Shown here in pieces: positions 17,194 to 28,997 of a stretch of 64,000 nt of DNA. This DNA is from Archangium sp. (GTDB taxonomy: Bacteria > Myxococcota > Myxococcia > Myxococcales > Myxococcaceae). The position numbers and the translations under genes were made by a program. The stretch covers positions 62,001 through 126,000 of the forward strand of contig JAUXRX010000007.1 in the NCBI GenBank assembly GCA_030681645.1, written 5' to 3'. The notes beneath the pieces were generated by a model. It was not told the origin of the DNA, searched no databases, and saw nothing but the letters and a program-made list of their open reading frames with translations. Each line of letters begins with the position of its first letter. The first letter of the stretch is position 1.

Positions 17194-20100
17194 GTGCGTG
17201 CCCTGGTGACGAGTCGGCGGACTGAACTTCGGCTCGCTCGCGCGCGCGAGTTCCTGATGACCCTGCCGCCCAGCGGCGACGTGCTCCTCGTCGGGCCTTC
17301 CTTCGAGACGGTCGCCGAGCTGACCCGGTCGCTCCACCGCGCGTTGTTCGGGTGGCGGCGCACCACGCTGTATCGCTGCGCGCTCGAGCTGGCCCGGCCT
17401 GCGCTGCTCGAGCAGAAGCTGACCGCGGTCACCTCGCTCTCCCTCGAGGCGCTCTGGGCGCGCGTCGCTCATCAGCTCGGGGGAGACGAGCTGCTGCACC
17501 GCCTGGCGCCGCTCGAAGGCAGGCCCGGGTTGTCGCGCGCCCTGGCCCGGACGGTGGGCGAGCTGCGGATGCTGGGCATTGCTCCAGAGGCGGTCGAGCC
17601 CGCGCTCGGCGAGGCCATGCGCGCGTTCCAGGCGGCGCTCGCGGAAGGGGCGCTCGCCGATAGATCGATGGTGTACTCGCTCGCTCGCGAGGCGGTGGTT
17701 GGCTCGGTGAAGTCGCCGCTGGTGCTGCTCGACGTGCGGTTCGGTCCGGGGCTCGAGCAGGACTTCGTCGAGGCGATGGTGCGTCACGCGCCGAACGTGT
17801 TCGCGGCGGCTCCGGTCGATGAGCTGAGCGTGGTGGAGGCCCTCGAGGTGGCGCTCGGAGTGAAGAGCGAGGCGCTGCGGAACGAGGGTGACTCGGCGCT
17901 CGACGCGTTGCAGGGGAACCTGTTCTCGCCGCTCTCCGCGCCAGGCAAGGCGAGGGAGCACAAGCTCGAGGACTTCTTTTCCGCCCCTGGCGAGGCTCGC
18001 GAGTGCGTGGAGATCGCCCGCCGCATGATCGAGCTGGCGCGCACGGGCGTGCGGTTCGACGAGATGGCCGTGCTGTTGCGGAGCCCGGGTACGTACCGCG
18101 CGCCTCTCGAGGACGCGTTTCGGCGCGCGCGGATTCCGGCGTGGTTCAGCTCGGGGCTGCCGCGGCCGGACCCTTCGGGGCGCGCGCTGCTGGCGCTGCT
18201 GCACTGCGCGGAAGAGGGCCTGTCGGCGCGCCGCTTCAGTGAGTACCTCTCGCTCTCCCAGGTGCCGCGCCTCGAGGAGTCCGGTGCGCCCCCCGCGGCG
18301 GCCACCGATCGCTTCTTCCGCCCCGACGCCACCGAGTCGTTGCTGCCGCTCACGCCGAACTCGCCGGAGGTCCCCGCGGCAGCCGAGGTGGTCGGCGATG
18401 TCGAGGCGCCCTCGGTGCTCGGCCAGCTGCGCTCACCGCGCAAGTGGGAGCGGCTGATCATCGACGCCGCGGTGATCGGCGGGACCGATCGGTGGAAGCG
18501 AAGGCTGTCGGGCCTGCGCCAGAAGAAACGAAAGGAACGGCAGAACCCCACCGCGACCGAGGCCCAGCTGCAGCGGGTCGATCGTGATCTGGCCGATCTC
18601 GACGCGCTCGAACACTTCGCGCTGCCCCTGCTCGAAGCGCTCGCCGAGCTGCCCAAGGCCGCCACGTGGAAGGACTGGCTCGATCACCTCGGCGGGCTGG
18701 CCACGCGAGCCCTCAAGTCGCCGCAGCGCGTGCTCGCGGTGCTGCACGAGCTCGCCCCGATGGCGCCCATCGGTCCGCTCGAGCTGCCCGAGGTGCGCGC
18801 CGTGCTCACCCAGCGCCTGTCGGAGGTGACCGAGCCCCCCGACGGACGCCGCCAGGGCCGCGTGCTCATCGCGCCGGTCGACGCCGCCCGCGGGCTTTCG
18901 TTCGGCGCCGTGTTCATTCCCGGCCTCGCCGAGCGCGTGTTCCCCCAGAAGATCCGCGAAGACCCGCTCATGCCCGACGGCACCCGCCTCAAGGTGTCTG
19001 CCGGCCTCGAGACGTCGAAGGCGCGCATCGCCAGCGAGCGCCTCGCGCTCCAGCTCGCCGTGGGGGCCGCGCGCGGGAAGGCGATCCTCTCGTATCCCCG
19101 CGTGGACGCCGAGCACGCCCGCCCGCGCGTCCCCTCGTTCTACGCGCTGGAGGCCGCCCGCGCGGTGCAGGGCTCGCTGCCCGGCTTCGAGGCGCTCCAA
19201 CGCCAGGCCGAATCGTCCTCGCGCATTCGCCTCGCCTGGCCGGCGCCCGACGAGCCTTCGCGCGCCATCGACGACACCGAGTTCGATCTCGCCATGCTCG
19301 ATCGCATCTTGCGCTCGCGCGAGCCGGTGAAGGGCCACGGCCGCTACCTGGTGAAGACCAACCTGCACCTCGCCCGCGCGCTGAGGGCCCGCTACGCGCG
19401 GTGGCAGCAGAGCACGTGGACCGCGCACGACGGCCTGGTGAAGCCGGGCGCGCTGGGCCGCGCCGCGCTCGAGGCGCATCAACCCGCCGTGCGTCCGTTC
19501 TCCCCCACGGCGCTCGAGCAGTACGCGGCGTGCCCGTACCGGTTCTTTCTCTCGGCGATCGTGCGGCTGCAGCCGATGGAGATCCCCGGCGAGCTGGAAG
19601 AGCTGGGCCCCCTCGAGAAGGGCTCGATGGCGCACCAGGCGCACTACGAGCTGCTGTCCGCGCTGCGGAAGGACGGGGTGGAGATCACCGAGGCCACGCT
19701 GCCGGCGGTGCTCGAGCGGCTGCACGCCACCGTCGAGCACGTGTCCCAGGAGGTGTTCGATCAGTTCAAGCCCGCCATCGAGCGTGTCTGGGAAGACGGC
19801 GTGCAGACGCTCGAGGCCGACCTGCGCGAGTGGGTGAAGAAGGTGTCGAAGGACACCGAGTTCAAGCCGGCTCACTTCGAGCTCTCGTTCGGGTTGCCCG
19901 GCCGCGACGTCGATTCTCAGGATCCCGCGAGCTCGCCGAGCCCGGTCACCTTGACCGAGGGGCTCCAGGTGCGCGGCTCGATCGACCTGGTGGAGAAGAG
20001 CGCGAGCGGTGCGCTGCGAGCGACGGACTACAAGACGGGCCGGGCGCGCGCCGAGCCCGGGAACGTCATCGGCGGCGGGCGGCATCTGCAGCCGGTGCTC

Positions 20101-20421
20101 TACGCGCTGGTGCTCGAGAAGCTGTTCCCCGGTGTGGTGGTGAAGGGCGGGCGGCTCTTCTACACCACGCAGATCGGCGGCTTCCTGAGCGTGCCCACCG
20201 CGCTCGACGCCGCCAGCCGCGAGGCGTTCGGGCTCGTGGCGCGCACCATTCGCAGCGCGCTCGAGACGGGGTTCTTCCCGGCCGCCCCCGAGGAAGGCGA
20301 GTGCCGCTACTGCAACTTCAGGGCGGTGTGCGGGCCCGATGAAGAACGCCGCCTGGTGCGCACCCGCAAGGGTCTGAGGGCCGAGCTGAAGGACCTGCGC
20401 ACGCTGAGGGCGATGCCATGA
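17194..20421 (+). CDS. addB: AddB-type subunit of helicase-nuclease (PD-(D/E)XK nuclease)
   Basis: A 1075-aa partner of AddA in double-strand-break end processing before RecA loading. The N-terminal third is helicase-like but has no Walker A: where AddB usually has GxxGSGKT the sequence is DVLLVGPSFETV. Only the nuclease is likely catalytic in this subunit. The C-terminus carries the iron-sulfur nuclease signature: the first Cys in YAACPYRFF (~770), active-site residues in GSIDLVE and ATDYKTG (~930-950), and the last three Cys in CRYCNFRAVC (~1037). The start is GTG 17194. It overlaps addA by 4 bp (ATGA), as usual for addBA operons. Confidence 0.87.
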   Translation: MRALVTSRRTELRLARAREFLMTLPPSGDVLLVGPSFETVAELTRSLHRALFGWRRTTLYRCALELARPALLEQKLTAVTSLSLEALWARVAHQLGGDELLHRLAPLEGRPGLSRALARTVGELRMLGIAPEAVEPALGEAMRAFQAALAEGALADRSMVYSLAREAVVGSVKSPLVLLDVRFGPGLEQDFVEAMVRHAPNVFAAAPVDELSVVEALEVALGVKSEALRNEGDSALDALQGNLFSPLSAPGKAREHKLEDFFSAPGEARECVEIARRMIELARTGVRFDEMAVLLRSPGTYRAPLEDAFRRARIPAWFSSGLPRPDPSGRALLALLHCAEEGLSARRFSEYLSLSQVPRLEESGAPPAAATDRFFRPDATESLLPLTPNSPEVPAAAEVVGDVEAPSVLGQLRSPRKWERLIIDAAVIGGTDRWKRRLSGLRQKKRKERQNPTATEAQLQRVDRDLADLDALEHFALPLLEALAELPKAATWKDWLDHLGGLATRALKSPQRVLAVLHELAPMAPIGPLELPEVRAVLTQRLSEVTEPPDGRRQGRVLIAPVDAARGLSFGAVFIPGLAERVFPQKIREDPLMPDGTRLKVSAGLETSKARIASERLALQLAVGAARGKAILSYPRVDAEHARPRVPSFYALEAARAVQGSLPGFEALQRQAESSSRIRLAWPAPDEPSRAIDDTEFDLAMLDRILRSREPVKGHGRYLVKTNLHLARALRARYARWQQSTWTAHDGLVKPGALGRAALEAHQPAVRPFSPTALEQYAACPYRFFLSAIVRLQPMEIPGELEELGPLEKGSMAHQAHYELLSALRKDGVEITEATLPAVLERLHATVEHVSQEVFDQFKPAIERVWEDGVQTLEADLREWVKKVSKDTEFKPAHFELSFGLPGRDVDSQDPASSPSPVTLTEGLQVRGSIDLVEKSASGALRATDYKTGRARAEPGNVIGGGRHLQPVLYALVLEKLFPGVVVKGGRLFYTTQIGGFLSVPTALDAASREAFGLVARTIRSALETGFFPAAPEEGECRYCNFRAVCGPDEERRLVRTRKGLRAELKDLRTLRAMP

Positions 20422-23400
20422 AGGTGCCAGGGGACCAGGCGACGCGCACGCAGCTGCTCGAGGACCTCGACACCACCTTCGTGGTCGAGGCCGCGGCCGG
20501 CACCGGGAAGACCACGGTGCTGGTCGAGCGCATCGTGATGATGGTGCGCAAGGGGCGGGCGACGCTCAGCCAGATCATCTCGGTCACCTTCACCGAGAAG
20601 GCCGCCGGCGAGATGAAGCTGCGGCTGCGCACCCGGCTCGAGCGCGCGAGGGAAGAGGTCACCCTCGAGCTCGAGCGCGACAGGCTCACCCTCGCGCTCG
20701 AGGAACTCGAGGTCGCCCGCATCGGCACCATCCACGGGCTGTGCGCCGATCTGCTTCGCGAGTACCCCGTCGAGGCCGGCGTGGACCCGCTCTTCGAGGT
20801 CGCCGCGGAAGGCGATTCCGACGCGCTGCTCTCGGCCGCCTTTCACCGGCGCTTCCAGGATCTCCTGCAGACCCAGCCCGAGGGCGTGCGCCGTGCGCTG
20901 CGCCGCCGGCAGCGCGGCCCCGACTCCGAGCCGCCGCGCAAGGCGCTGTATTCGGCCGTGCAGTCCCTGGTGGAGCACCGCGACTTCGCCGCGCCCTGGC
21001 GCAGGGACCCGTTCAGCCGCGAGGCCGCCATCGACGCGCTGCTGCCCTTGCTCGAGGGCCTGGCCGCGCGGATTCCCTTCGTGAAGTTGAAGCGCGATCG
21101 CAGCGAGTTCCTCGACAGCCTCGAGCTCGCCCGCAGGTTCCTCGACGACCTCTCGCACCGGGAGTCGGTCTCGAAGCGCGACTACGACGGCCTCGAGGCG
21201 CAGCTCAAGGAGCTCGGCGGCAACCAGTACCGGTGGACCGCCAAGGCCTGGGGGCTCTCGTTCAGCGGCGGGCTCACCGAAGCGCAGATTCTCGCCGAGC
21301 GCGACGCGGTGTGGACCGCGCTCAAGAACTTCGTCCGGCTGGCCGACGCGGATCTCGCGGCCCGCCTGCACGACGAGCTGCGGCCCATCGTCGAGGGCTA
21401 CGAGCTGGAGAAGTCACGGCGCGGGGTGCTCGACTTCGTCGACCTGCTCCTGCTCACCCGCAACCTGCTGCGCGATCACCACTCGGTGCGCGAGTCGCTG
21501 CAGGAGCGCTTCAAGCGCGTCTTCGTCGACGAGTTCCAGGACACCGATCCCCTGCAGAGCGAGATCGTGCTCTTGCTCGCCTCTGACGACGCCGCGGTGA
21601 GCGCGCCGTTCGCCACGCGGCCCGTGCCGGGCAAGCTCTTCGTGGTGGGCGATCCGAAGCAGAGCATCTACCGCTTCCGCCGCGCCGACATTCTCCTCTA
21701 CGAGCGCGTGAAGCAGCACCTGCTCTCGTGCGGCGCCGAGGTGCTGTACCTGTCCACCAGCTTCCGCAGCACGCCCGGCATCCAGGCCGCGGTGAACGCC
21801 GCGTTCTCCACCGTGATGACCGGAGAGCACCAGGCCACCTACGTGCCGCTGGGCGAGTGGCGCGAGCCCAACCGCGAGCAGCCGTCGGTGGTGGCGCTGC
21901 CCGCCCCGCGGCCGTTCAGCGGCAAGGGCCGCGTCACCAAGGACGCCATCGAGACCAGCCTGCCCGAGGCGGTGGGCGCGTTCGTGGAGTGGCTGGTGAC
22001 CAGGAGCACCTGGACGGTCGAAGAAGAGGGCGAGCGCGTGCCCGTGCAGGCGCGCCACGTGTGCATTCTGTTCAAGCGGCTGCGCCGGTGGGGCGGGGTC
22101 GACGTGCCGCGCCCCTACGCCCAGGCGCTCGAGGCGCGGCGGGTGCCGCACGTGCTGGTCGGGGGGCGCTCGTTCCACCAGCGCGAAGAGGTGATGGCGC
22201 TGCGCACCGCGCTCTTCGCCGTCGATCGCCCCGATGACGAGTTCTCGGTCTACGCCACGCTGCGCGGGCCGTTCTTCGCCTTCACCGACGAGCAGCTGTT
22301 CGCCTTCAAGCAGGCGCACGGGAAGCTGCACCCGCTGCGCCCGTGGGACGCTGCCACCTCCGTTCACCCCGAGCAGAGTCGAGGGGCGAGCGACCAGGGT
22401 CCCTCGACTCCGCTCGGGATGAACGGGGGCAGCGTCTTCTCGGAGTCTGCCCGCGAGGTCATCGACGCGCTCGGCGCGCTGCGCGACCTGCACCGGAAGC
22501 GCAACCTGCGGCCCGTCTCGGCCACGGTGCACGAGCTGCTCGAGCTGACCCGCGCGCACGCCGGGGTCGCCTTCTGGACCGCGGGGGCCCAGGCGCTGGC
22601 CAACGTGCTCCAGCTCGCCGAGGTGTCGCGGCGGCACGAGCGGCGCGCGAGCAGCTTCCGCGACGTGGTGGAGGCGCTGCAGGAAGAGGCCGATGACGGC
22701 GAGGCCCCCGAGGCGCCCATCGTCGAGGAGGGCACCGAGGGCGTGCGCATGATGACCGTGCACGCCGCGAAGGGCCTCGAGTTCCCCGTGGTGATCCTCG
22801 CCGAGCCCACCGCGAACTCCGCCCGGCAGGAACCCTCGCACTGGGTCGACCCGGAGCGCGGGCTGTGGGTGCACTCGCTCGCGAACTGCGTGCCCGTCGA
22901 GCTGAGGGATCACGAGCACGAGGTGCTGGCGCGCGACCAGGAAGAGGCGCTGCGGCTCACCTACGTCGCGGCGACGCGCGCGCGCGACGTGCTGGTCGTG
23001 CCCGTGTGCAGCGAGAAGCGGTGGAAGGACGCCTGGACCGAGGTGCTCTACCCGGCGCTGTATCCCCAGCTGGGCTTCGAGCACGAGCCGAAGCCCGCGC
23101 CGGGCTGCCCCCCGTTCGGGAGAGACCCGATCCTCGATCGAGACGGCCCCGTGCCCAACGAGGTGCCGCTCCCGGGGCTGCATCGCGCGGCCACGATGAA
23201 GAACGGCGTGGTGTGGTGGGATCCCCGTACGCTCGAGCTCACCCGGGAAGAACGTACCGGCCTCGAGGCCGCCGACGCGCTCTCGGAAGACGACGTCGAG
23301 GGGCCTCGCAGCATCGCCGCGTTCGAGCAGTGGCAGGACGCCCGGACGCTCGCGGTCGGCAAAGGCTCGGTGCCCAGCGAGCGGATCACCGTCGCGCGTG

Positions 23401-23900
23401 AGCTGCCCCCGGTGCTCGTCACCGGCACCCTCCAGGTCGAGCAGACCTCGGCGAACAGGGAAGGGCGCGCGGCGGGCCGGCGCTTCGGCGAGCTCGTGCA
23501 CGCCTGCCTGGCGGTGGTGCCGCTCGAGGCGTCGGAAGAGGTGGTGGAAGGGATCGCGTCGGTGATGGGCCGTTCGCTGCAGGCGCCTCAGCGGGAGATC
23601 CGCGCGGCGACCGAGGCGGTGGTGGCGGCGCTGGCTCACCCGGCCGTCAGCGCGGCGCGCGGTTCAGCAGACGTCCGGCGCGAGGTGTCGCTGGTGGATC
23701 ACCTCGAGGACGGCACCATCGTCGAAGGGGCGATCGATCTCGCCTACGAGCTCGACGGGGTGTGGCGCATCGTCGAGTTCAAGACCGATGCGTCGATTGA
23801 AGAGAATCGCCCGCAGTACGAAGCCCAGACTCAGGCGTACGTGCGGGCGATTCATGCGGCGACCGGGAAGCCGGCTCGCGGGGTGATTTTGAGGGTGTGA
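20418..23900 (+). CDS. addA: AddA-type UvrD/RecB-like helicase-nuclease
   Basis: A 1160-aa SF1A helicase with a C-terminal RecB-family nuclease. Helicase motifs: I EAAAGTGKTT (~24-33), Ia VTFTEKAAGEM, II VDEFQDTDPLQ, III GDPKQSIYRFR, IV TSFRSTPGIQ, V MTVHAAKGLEFP and VI RLTYVAATRARD. Nuclease residues lie in FGELVHACL, EGAIDLAYE and IVEFKTD near the C-terminus (Glu rather than Asp in the DxK position). It pairs with AddB to unwind and degrade broken ends. Unusual feature: a 67-bp palindromic repeat at 22360-22426 lies inside the reading frame between motifs IV and V, adding a Pro/Gly/Ser-rich peptide beginning SVHPEQSRGAS without breaking the frame. Confidence 0.93.
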   Translation: MKVPGDQATRTQLLEDLDTTFVVEAAAGTGKTTVLVERIVMMVRKGRATLSQIISVTFTEKAAGEMKLRLRTRLERAREEVTLELERDRLTLALEELEVARIGTIHGLCADLLREYPVEAGVDPLFEVAAEGDSDALLSAAFHRRFQDLLQTQPEGVRRALRRRQRGPDSEPPRKALYSAVQSLVEHRDFAAPWRRDPFSREAAIDALLPLLEGLAARIPFVKLKRDRSEFLDSLELARRFLDDLSHRESVSKRDYDGLEAQLKELGGNQYRWTAKAWGLSFSGGLTEAQILAERDAVWTALKNFVRLADADLAARLHDELRPIVEGYELEKSRRGVLDFVDLLLLTRNLLRDHHSVRESLQERFKRVFVDEFQDTDPLQSEIVLLLASDDAAVSAPFATRPVPGKLFVVGDPKQSIYRFRRADILLYERVKQHLLSCGAEVLYLSTSFRSTPGIQAAVNAAFSTVMTGEHQATYVPLGEWREPNREQPSVVALPAPRPFSGKGRVTKDAIETSLPEAVGAFVEWLVTRSTWTVEEEGERVPVQARHVCILFKRLRRWGGVDVPRPYAQALEARRVPHVLVGGRSFHQREEVMALRTALFAVDRPDDEFSVYATLRGPFFAFTDEQLFAFKQAHGKLHPLRPWDAATSVHPEQSRGASDQGPSTPLGMNGGSVFSESAREVIDALGALRDLHRKRNLRPVSATVHELLELTRAHAGVAFWTAGAQALANVLQLAEVSRRHERRASSFRDVVEALQEEADDGEAPEAPIVEEGTEGVRMMTVHAAKGLEFPVVILAEPTANSARQEPSHWVDPERGLWVHSLANCVPVELRDHEHEVLARDQEEALRLTYVAATRARDVLVVPVCSEKRWKDAWTEVLYPALYPQLGFEHEPKPAPGCPPFGRDPILDRDGPVPNEVPLPGLHRAATMKNGVVWWDPRTLELTREERTGLEAADALSEDDVEGPRSIAAFEQWQDARTLAVGKGSVPSERITVARELPPVLVTGTLQVEQTSANREGRAAGRRFGELVHACLAVVPLEASEEVVEGIASVMGRSLQAPQREIRAATEAVVAALAHPAVSAARGSADVRREVSLVDHLEDGTIVEGAIDLAYELDGVWRIVEFKTDASIEENRPQYEAQTQAYVRAIHAATGKPARGVILRV
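22360..22426. repeat. Palindromic repeat inserted in frame within addA
   Basis: Two 26-bp arms (22360-22385 and 22401-22426), inverted relative to each other with two mismatches, flank 15 bases. The right arm begins CCCTCGACTCCGCTCGGGAT. The same core occurs in intergenic elements at 52820-52880, 53963-53989 and 61912-61975, so this is a dispersed element that has landed in a gene and is translated. Confidence 0.85.
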
Positions 23901-23908
23901 GGTCTGCC

Positions 23909-23951
23909 CTTCACCCCGACCCTCTCCCCGCTTCGCAGGGAGAGGGAGACA
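23909..23951. repeat. Dispersed palindrome (CCCTCTCCCC family), convergent gap
   Basis: CACCCCGACCCTCTCCCC followed by GCTTCGCA and GGGAGAGGGAGAC. It fills most of the 54-bp gap between convergent genes. The CTCTCCC/GGGAGAG stem could act as a bidirectional terminator, although no T-run follows. Related copies are at 43559, 45524, 46459 and 52016. Confidence 0.75.
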
Positions 23952-23954
23952 GAG

Positions 23955-24506
23955 TCATGGGGCTCGCTCGTACTGAACGGCGACCCTGGTGCCGGTCAGC
24001 GCGATGCCGCTGACGGTGCAGCTCGGGTTGGTGCCCGGGCAGGTCTGGCCGGCGCAGGTGCTCGACGAGCTCAACACCCCGGTGCCCTTGAAGGTCACCG
24101 AACGCTCGAAGGTCATCTCGGCGTGCGTCACCGTGGTGACCGTCGCCTGCACGGTGGTGCCCTGGAGCACCGTCTGCTTCACCGTGGTGTCGCTGTTGAA
24201 CGTCCAACCCTTGTCGACCTTCTTGCCGGTGAAGATGCCGCCGATGCTGACGTTGGGCGCCGCGCCCATGTCGATGGTGATCGGCGCCGACTCGATCTGC
24301 ATGAACGCCGAGTTCTCGGGGCCGTCCCACACCTGAACGGACAGCGGCGCCGGCGGCTGCACGGTGGCCACCGTGTTCGGCTGCATCATGCTCGTGTAGC
24401 AACTGTCGGGCAGCGTGAAGTAGTCGACGAGGAGCTGGTAGACCTCGGGTGTCGTTCCGCCGCAACCGCTCAAGAGCGCTGCGAGCAGCATCGATGACTT
24501 GCGCAT
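23955..24506 (-). CDS. Hypothetical lipoprotein
   Basis: A 183-aa protein with a short lipoprotein signal (MRKSSMLLAALLSGC; Cys15 is the likely lipid site). The mature part is rich in Thr/Val beta-strands with six or so further Cys (a CAGQTCPGTNPSC cluster near residue 150), suggesting a small disulfide-bonded beta-sandwich. No family recognised. GGAGG precedes the ATG. Monocistronic and convergent with addA. Confidence 0.75.
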   Translation of the reverse strand: MRKSSMLLAALLSGCGGTTPEVYQLLVDYFTLPDSCYTSMMQPNTVATVQPPAPLSVQVWDGPENSAFMQIESAPITIDMGAAPNVSIGGIFTGKKVDKGWTFNSDTTVKQTVLQGTTVQATVTTVTHAEMTFERSVTFKGTGVLSSSSTCAGQTCPGTNPSCTVSGIALTGTRVAVQYERAP

Positions 24507-24572
24507 GTGTGTCCTCCGTGGGTGAGGCCGCGGAGCGTGGTGCGCGCGACGCTGCGTGTCAAAAGAATCATC

Positions 24573-27406
<2,834 letters not shown>

Positions 27407-27475
27407 CCTAACCTCGCCGGCCCGTGCCCCACTGCGGCAAGATGCCCCGGTCTCCCCGGTCAGTCAGTGAAGCAG

Positions 27476-27597
27476 CAAGGAGTGACGCCCGAGGCGCAAC
27501 GACCCAGCAAAGGAGTGAAGCCGCAGCAGCGGAACGCTGCGCGAGACAGACCGGAGCACAGCGGAGGTCTGGCCGAGGCGCAACGACCCAGCAAAAC
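27476..27597. repeat. Duplicated ~21-bp segments in an intergenic region
   Basis: GAGGCGCAACGACCCAGCAA occurs at 27491 and again at 27575, 84 bp apart. A related AGGAGTGA(C/A)GCC segment occurs at 27478 and 27512. This 193-bp gap between the divergent kinase promoter side and the hsp20 stop holds no convincing gene. Confidence 0.6.
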
Positions 27598-27599
27598 AG

Positions 27600-28025
27600 T
27601 CAGGCCTCGACCTTCACCTTGAGGGATCGCGGCTGGGCGGCTTCGCGCTTGGGCAGGGTGACGGTGAGCACGCCGTGGCGGTAGGTCGCCTCGGGCTTCG
27701 TGCCGTCGAGGGTGTCGTTGAGGGTGAACGAGCGGGTGAAGGTACCGCGGGTGCGCTCGCGGCGGATCCAGCCCTTGTCCTCGACGTTCTTCTCGTCTTT
27801 GCGTTCGGCGGTGATGGTGAGCTGATCGCCTTCGACCTTCACGTCGATGGCTTCGGGCGCGATGCCGGGCATGTCGAGGTGGAGCTCGACGGTCTTGTCG
27901 GTCTCGAGGATGTCGGCTGCGGGCGTGAGCGTGGCGGGCTGCTGGGCGACGGGGCCGAACAGCTCGTCGACGTCGCGCCAGAACGTGGGGAAGCGGGGGG
28001 TGAGAGCGAAGCGTGCGAGCGACAT
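27600..28025 (-). CDS. Small heat-shock protein, Hsp20/alpha-crystallin family
   Basis: A 141-aa ATP-independent holdase chaperone. The alpha-crystallin domain spans ~40-135: ADILETDKTVELHLDMPGI at its start, RKDEKNVEDKGWIRRERTRGTFTRSF in the centre, and the YRHGVLTVTLPK end of the domain (GVLTVTLPK is the family signature). The ATG at 28025 is fixed by a perfect AGGAGG 8 nt upstream on its strand. Further upstream a TTGACA (28109-28104) could be a -35 element, but no good -10 is visible. Confidence 0.93.
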   Translation of the reverse strand: MSLARFALTPRFPTFWRDVDELFGPVAQQPATLTPAADILETDKTVELHLDMPGIAPEAIDVKVEGDQLTITAERKDEKNVEDKGWIRRERTRGTFTRSFTLNDTLDGTKPEATYRHGVLTVTLPKREAAQPRSLKVKVEA

Positions 28026-28188
28026 GGTGTTTCCTCCTGACGACGTTTGAGTTCCCCTCGGGGGTCCTCGGGGGCGACGCAAACGTCAAACAGGATCAAA
28101 CGCTGTCAAGCAGGCCAGGGCCCTCGCGGGCAGGTGGCGGTGCTAACCAACGTGGCGTGCGCGTCAAGGTCGTGAGGAGATGGCCGCG

Positions 28189-28914
28189 GTGAAAGGACTG
28201 GTCCTGATCTCGCTCGTCTCGAGCGCCGCCTTCGCGCAGGGCGAAGAGTTCTCGATGCCGTCCTTCGAGAGCACCGCCGACGCGGGGTTGCCCGCGCCCT
28301 CAGCGCCGCCGCTGCCTGACGCGGTGCCGCTGCCCGGGCCAGCGAAGCCGCCGCCTCCTCCTTCGTGGAGCCGGTTTGGTGGCTCGACCTCGGTGCTCTT
28401 CACCGCGCTGCGCGAGTACTACGTGGGCGCCGAGCTCGCGCTGCTGGCGACGCTGACGGGCACGCCGTCGCGTTCGCCGAGCGTGCCGGGCGAGGTGGAG
28501 GGCTTTCTGCTGCAGCTCGGCGCGCAGGGTGGCTACGGGCGGGTGGGTGGGCCGCAGTGCCGGGGCTCGGTGCTGTGCGCGACGCGGATCTCCGGGGGCC
28601 TGGCGTTGAAGGGGGGCTGGGCGCGGGGCCTGCCCAGCGTGCGTGACTCGGTGGCGCGCGCGCAGACGATGTACTTCGGCCAGCTCGACGTGCTGCTGTC
28701 GAACTTCGACATCGAGTCGGCGCCGTTGTCTCCGGGCCTGCGCACCTGGGAGCTGCTGACGCGGTTGCGGGTGGGCCTGCACTTCACCAGCGACGCGAGC
28801 CGGGTGACGTTCACCGGGGTGACGTTGTTCGCCGCCGTGCTGATCGAAGCGATCCCGGTGAGCCTTCACACCCGGGGCGTTTCGCTCGGGCTCTGCGCGG
28901 GGGTCGGGTTCTAG
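28189..28914 (+). CDS. Hypothetical secreted/outer-membrane protein
   Basis: A 241-aa protein with a signal peptide (VKGLVLISLVSSAAFAQG, likely cleaved after AFA). A Pro-rich segment (~25-60) is followed by repeated amphipathic strands with Gly/Tyr (LQLGAQGGYGRVG, FGQLDVLLSNF, LRVGLHFT, ending in LCAGVGF with a terminal Phe), which suggests a small beta-barrel or envelope protein. GTG 28189 is preferred over ATG 28180: the AGGAG at 28175-28179 is 9 nt before the GTG but directly abuts the ATG. No family recognised. Confidence 0.7.
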   Translation: MKGLVLISLVSSAAFAQGEEFSMPSFESTADAGLPAPSAPPLPDAVPLPGPAKPPPPPSWSRFGGSTSVLFTALREYYVGAELALLATLTGTPSRSPSVPGEVEGFLLQLGAQGGYGRVGGPQCRGSVLCATRISGGLALKGGWARGLPSVRDSVARAQTMYFGQLDVLLSNFDIESAPLSPGLRTWELLTRLRVGLHFTSDASRVTFTGVTLFAAVLIEAIPVSLHTRGVSLGLCAGVGF

Positions 28915-28929
28915 AATCAGAATCTGTGT

Positions 28930-28946
28930 CCCGCTCCCGGAGCGGG
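28930..28946. promoter_or_regulatory. 17-nt palindrome between an envelope gene and the XRE-cupin regulator
   Basis: CCCGCTCC and GGAGCGGG are perfect arms around one base, 52 nt before the regulator start. It may be an operator for that regulator or a minimal member of the GGGAGAGGG repeat family (GGGAGAGGG follows directly). No T-run follows, so it is a poor terminator. Confidence 0.35.
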
Positions 28947-28997
28947 AGAGGGCTAACGAGGCTTGACGGTCACAAGCACCCTGCGAGAGTCCTCGTC

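Noticed and set aside
15424..18204. 926-codon minus-strand frame across the glycosyltransferase and the start of addB
   Set aside because: Spans two real genes on opposite strands and reads as Arg/Pro-rich noise.
22360..22426. Sequencing artefact or frameshift in addA
   Set aside because: The frame stays open and the inserted sequence matches elements elsewhere in the window, so a real insertion is more likely.
21414..23639. 741-codon antisense frame inside addA
   Set aside because: Shadow frame; all helicase motifs are on the plus strand.
27476..27597. Possible CRISPR array
   Set aside because: Only two copies of the main motif with unequal surroundings and no cas genes.
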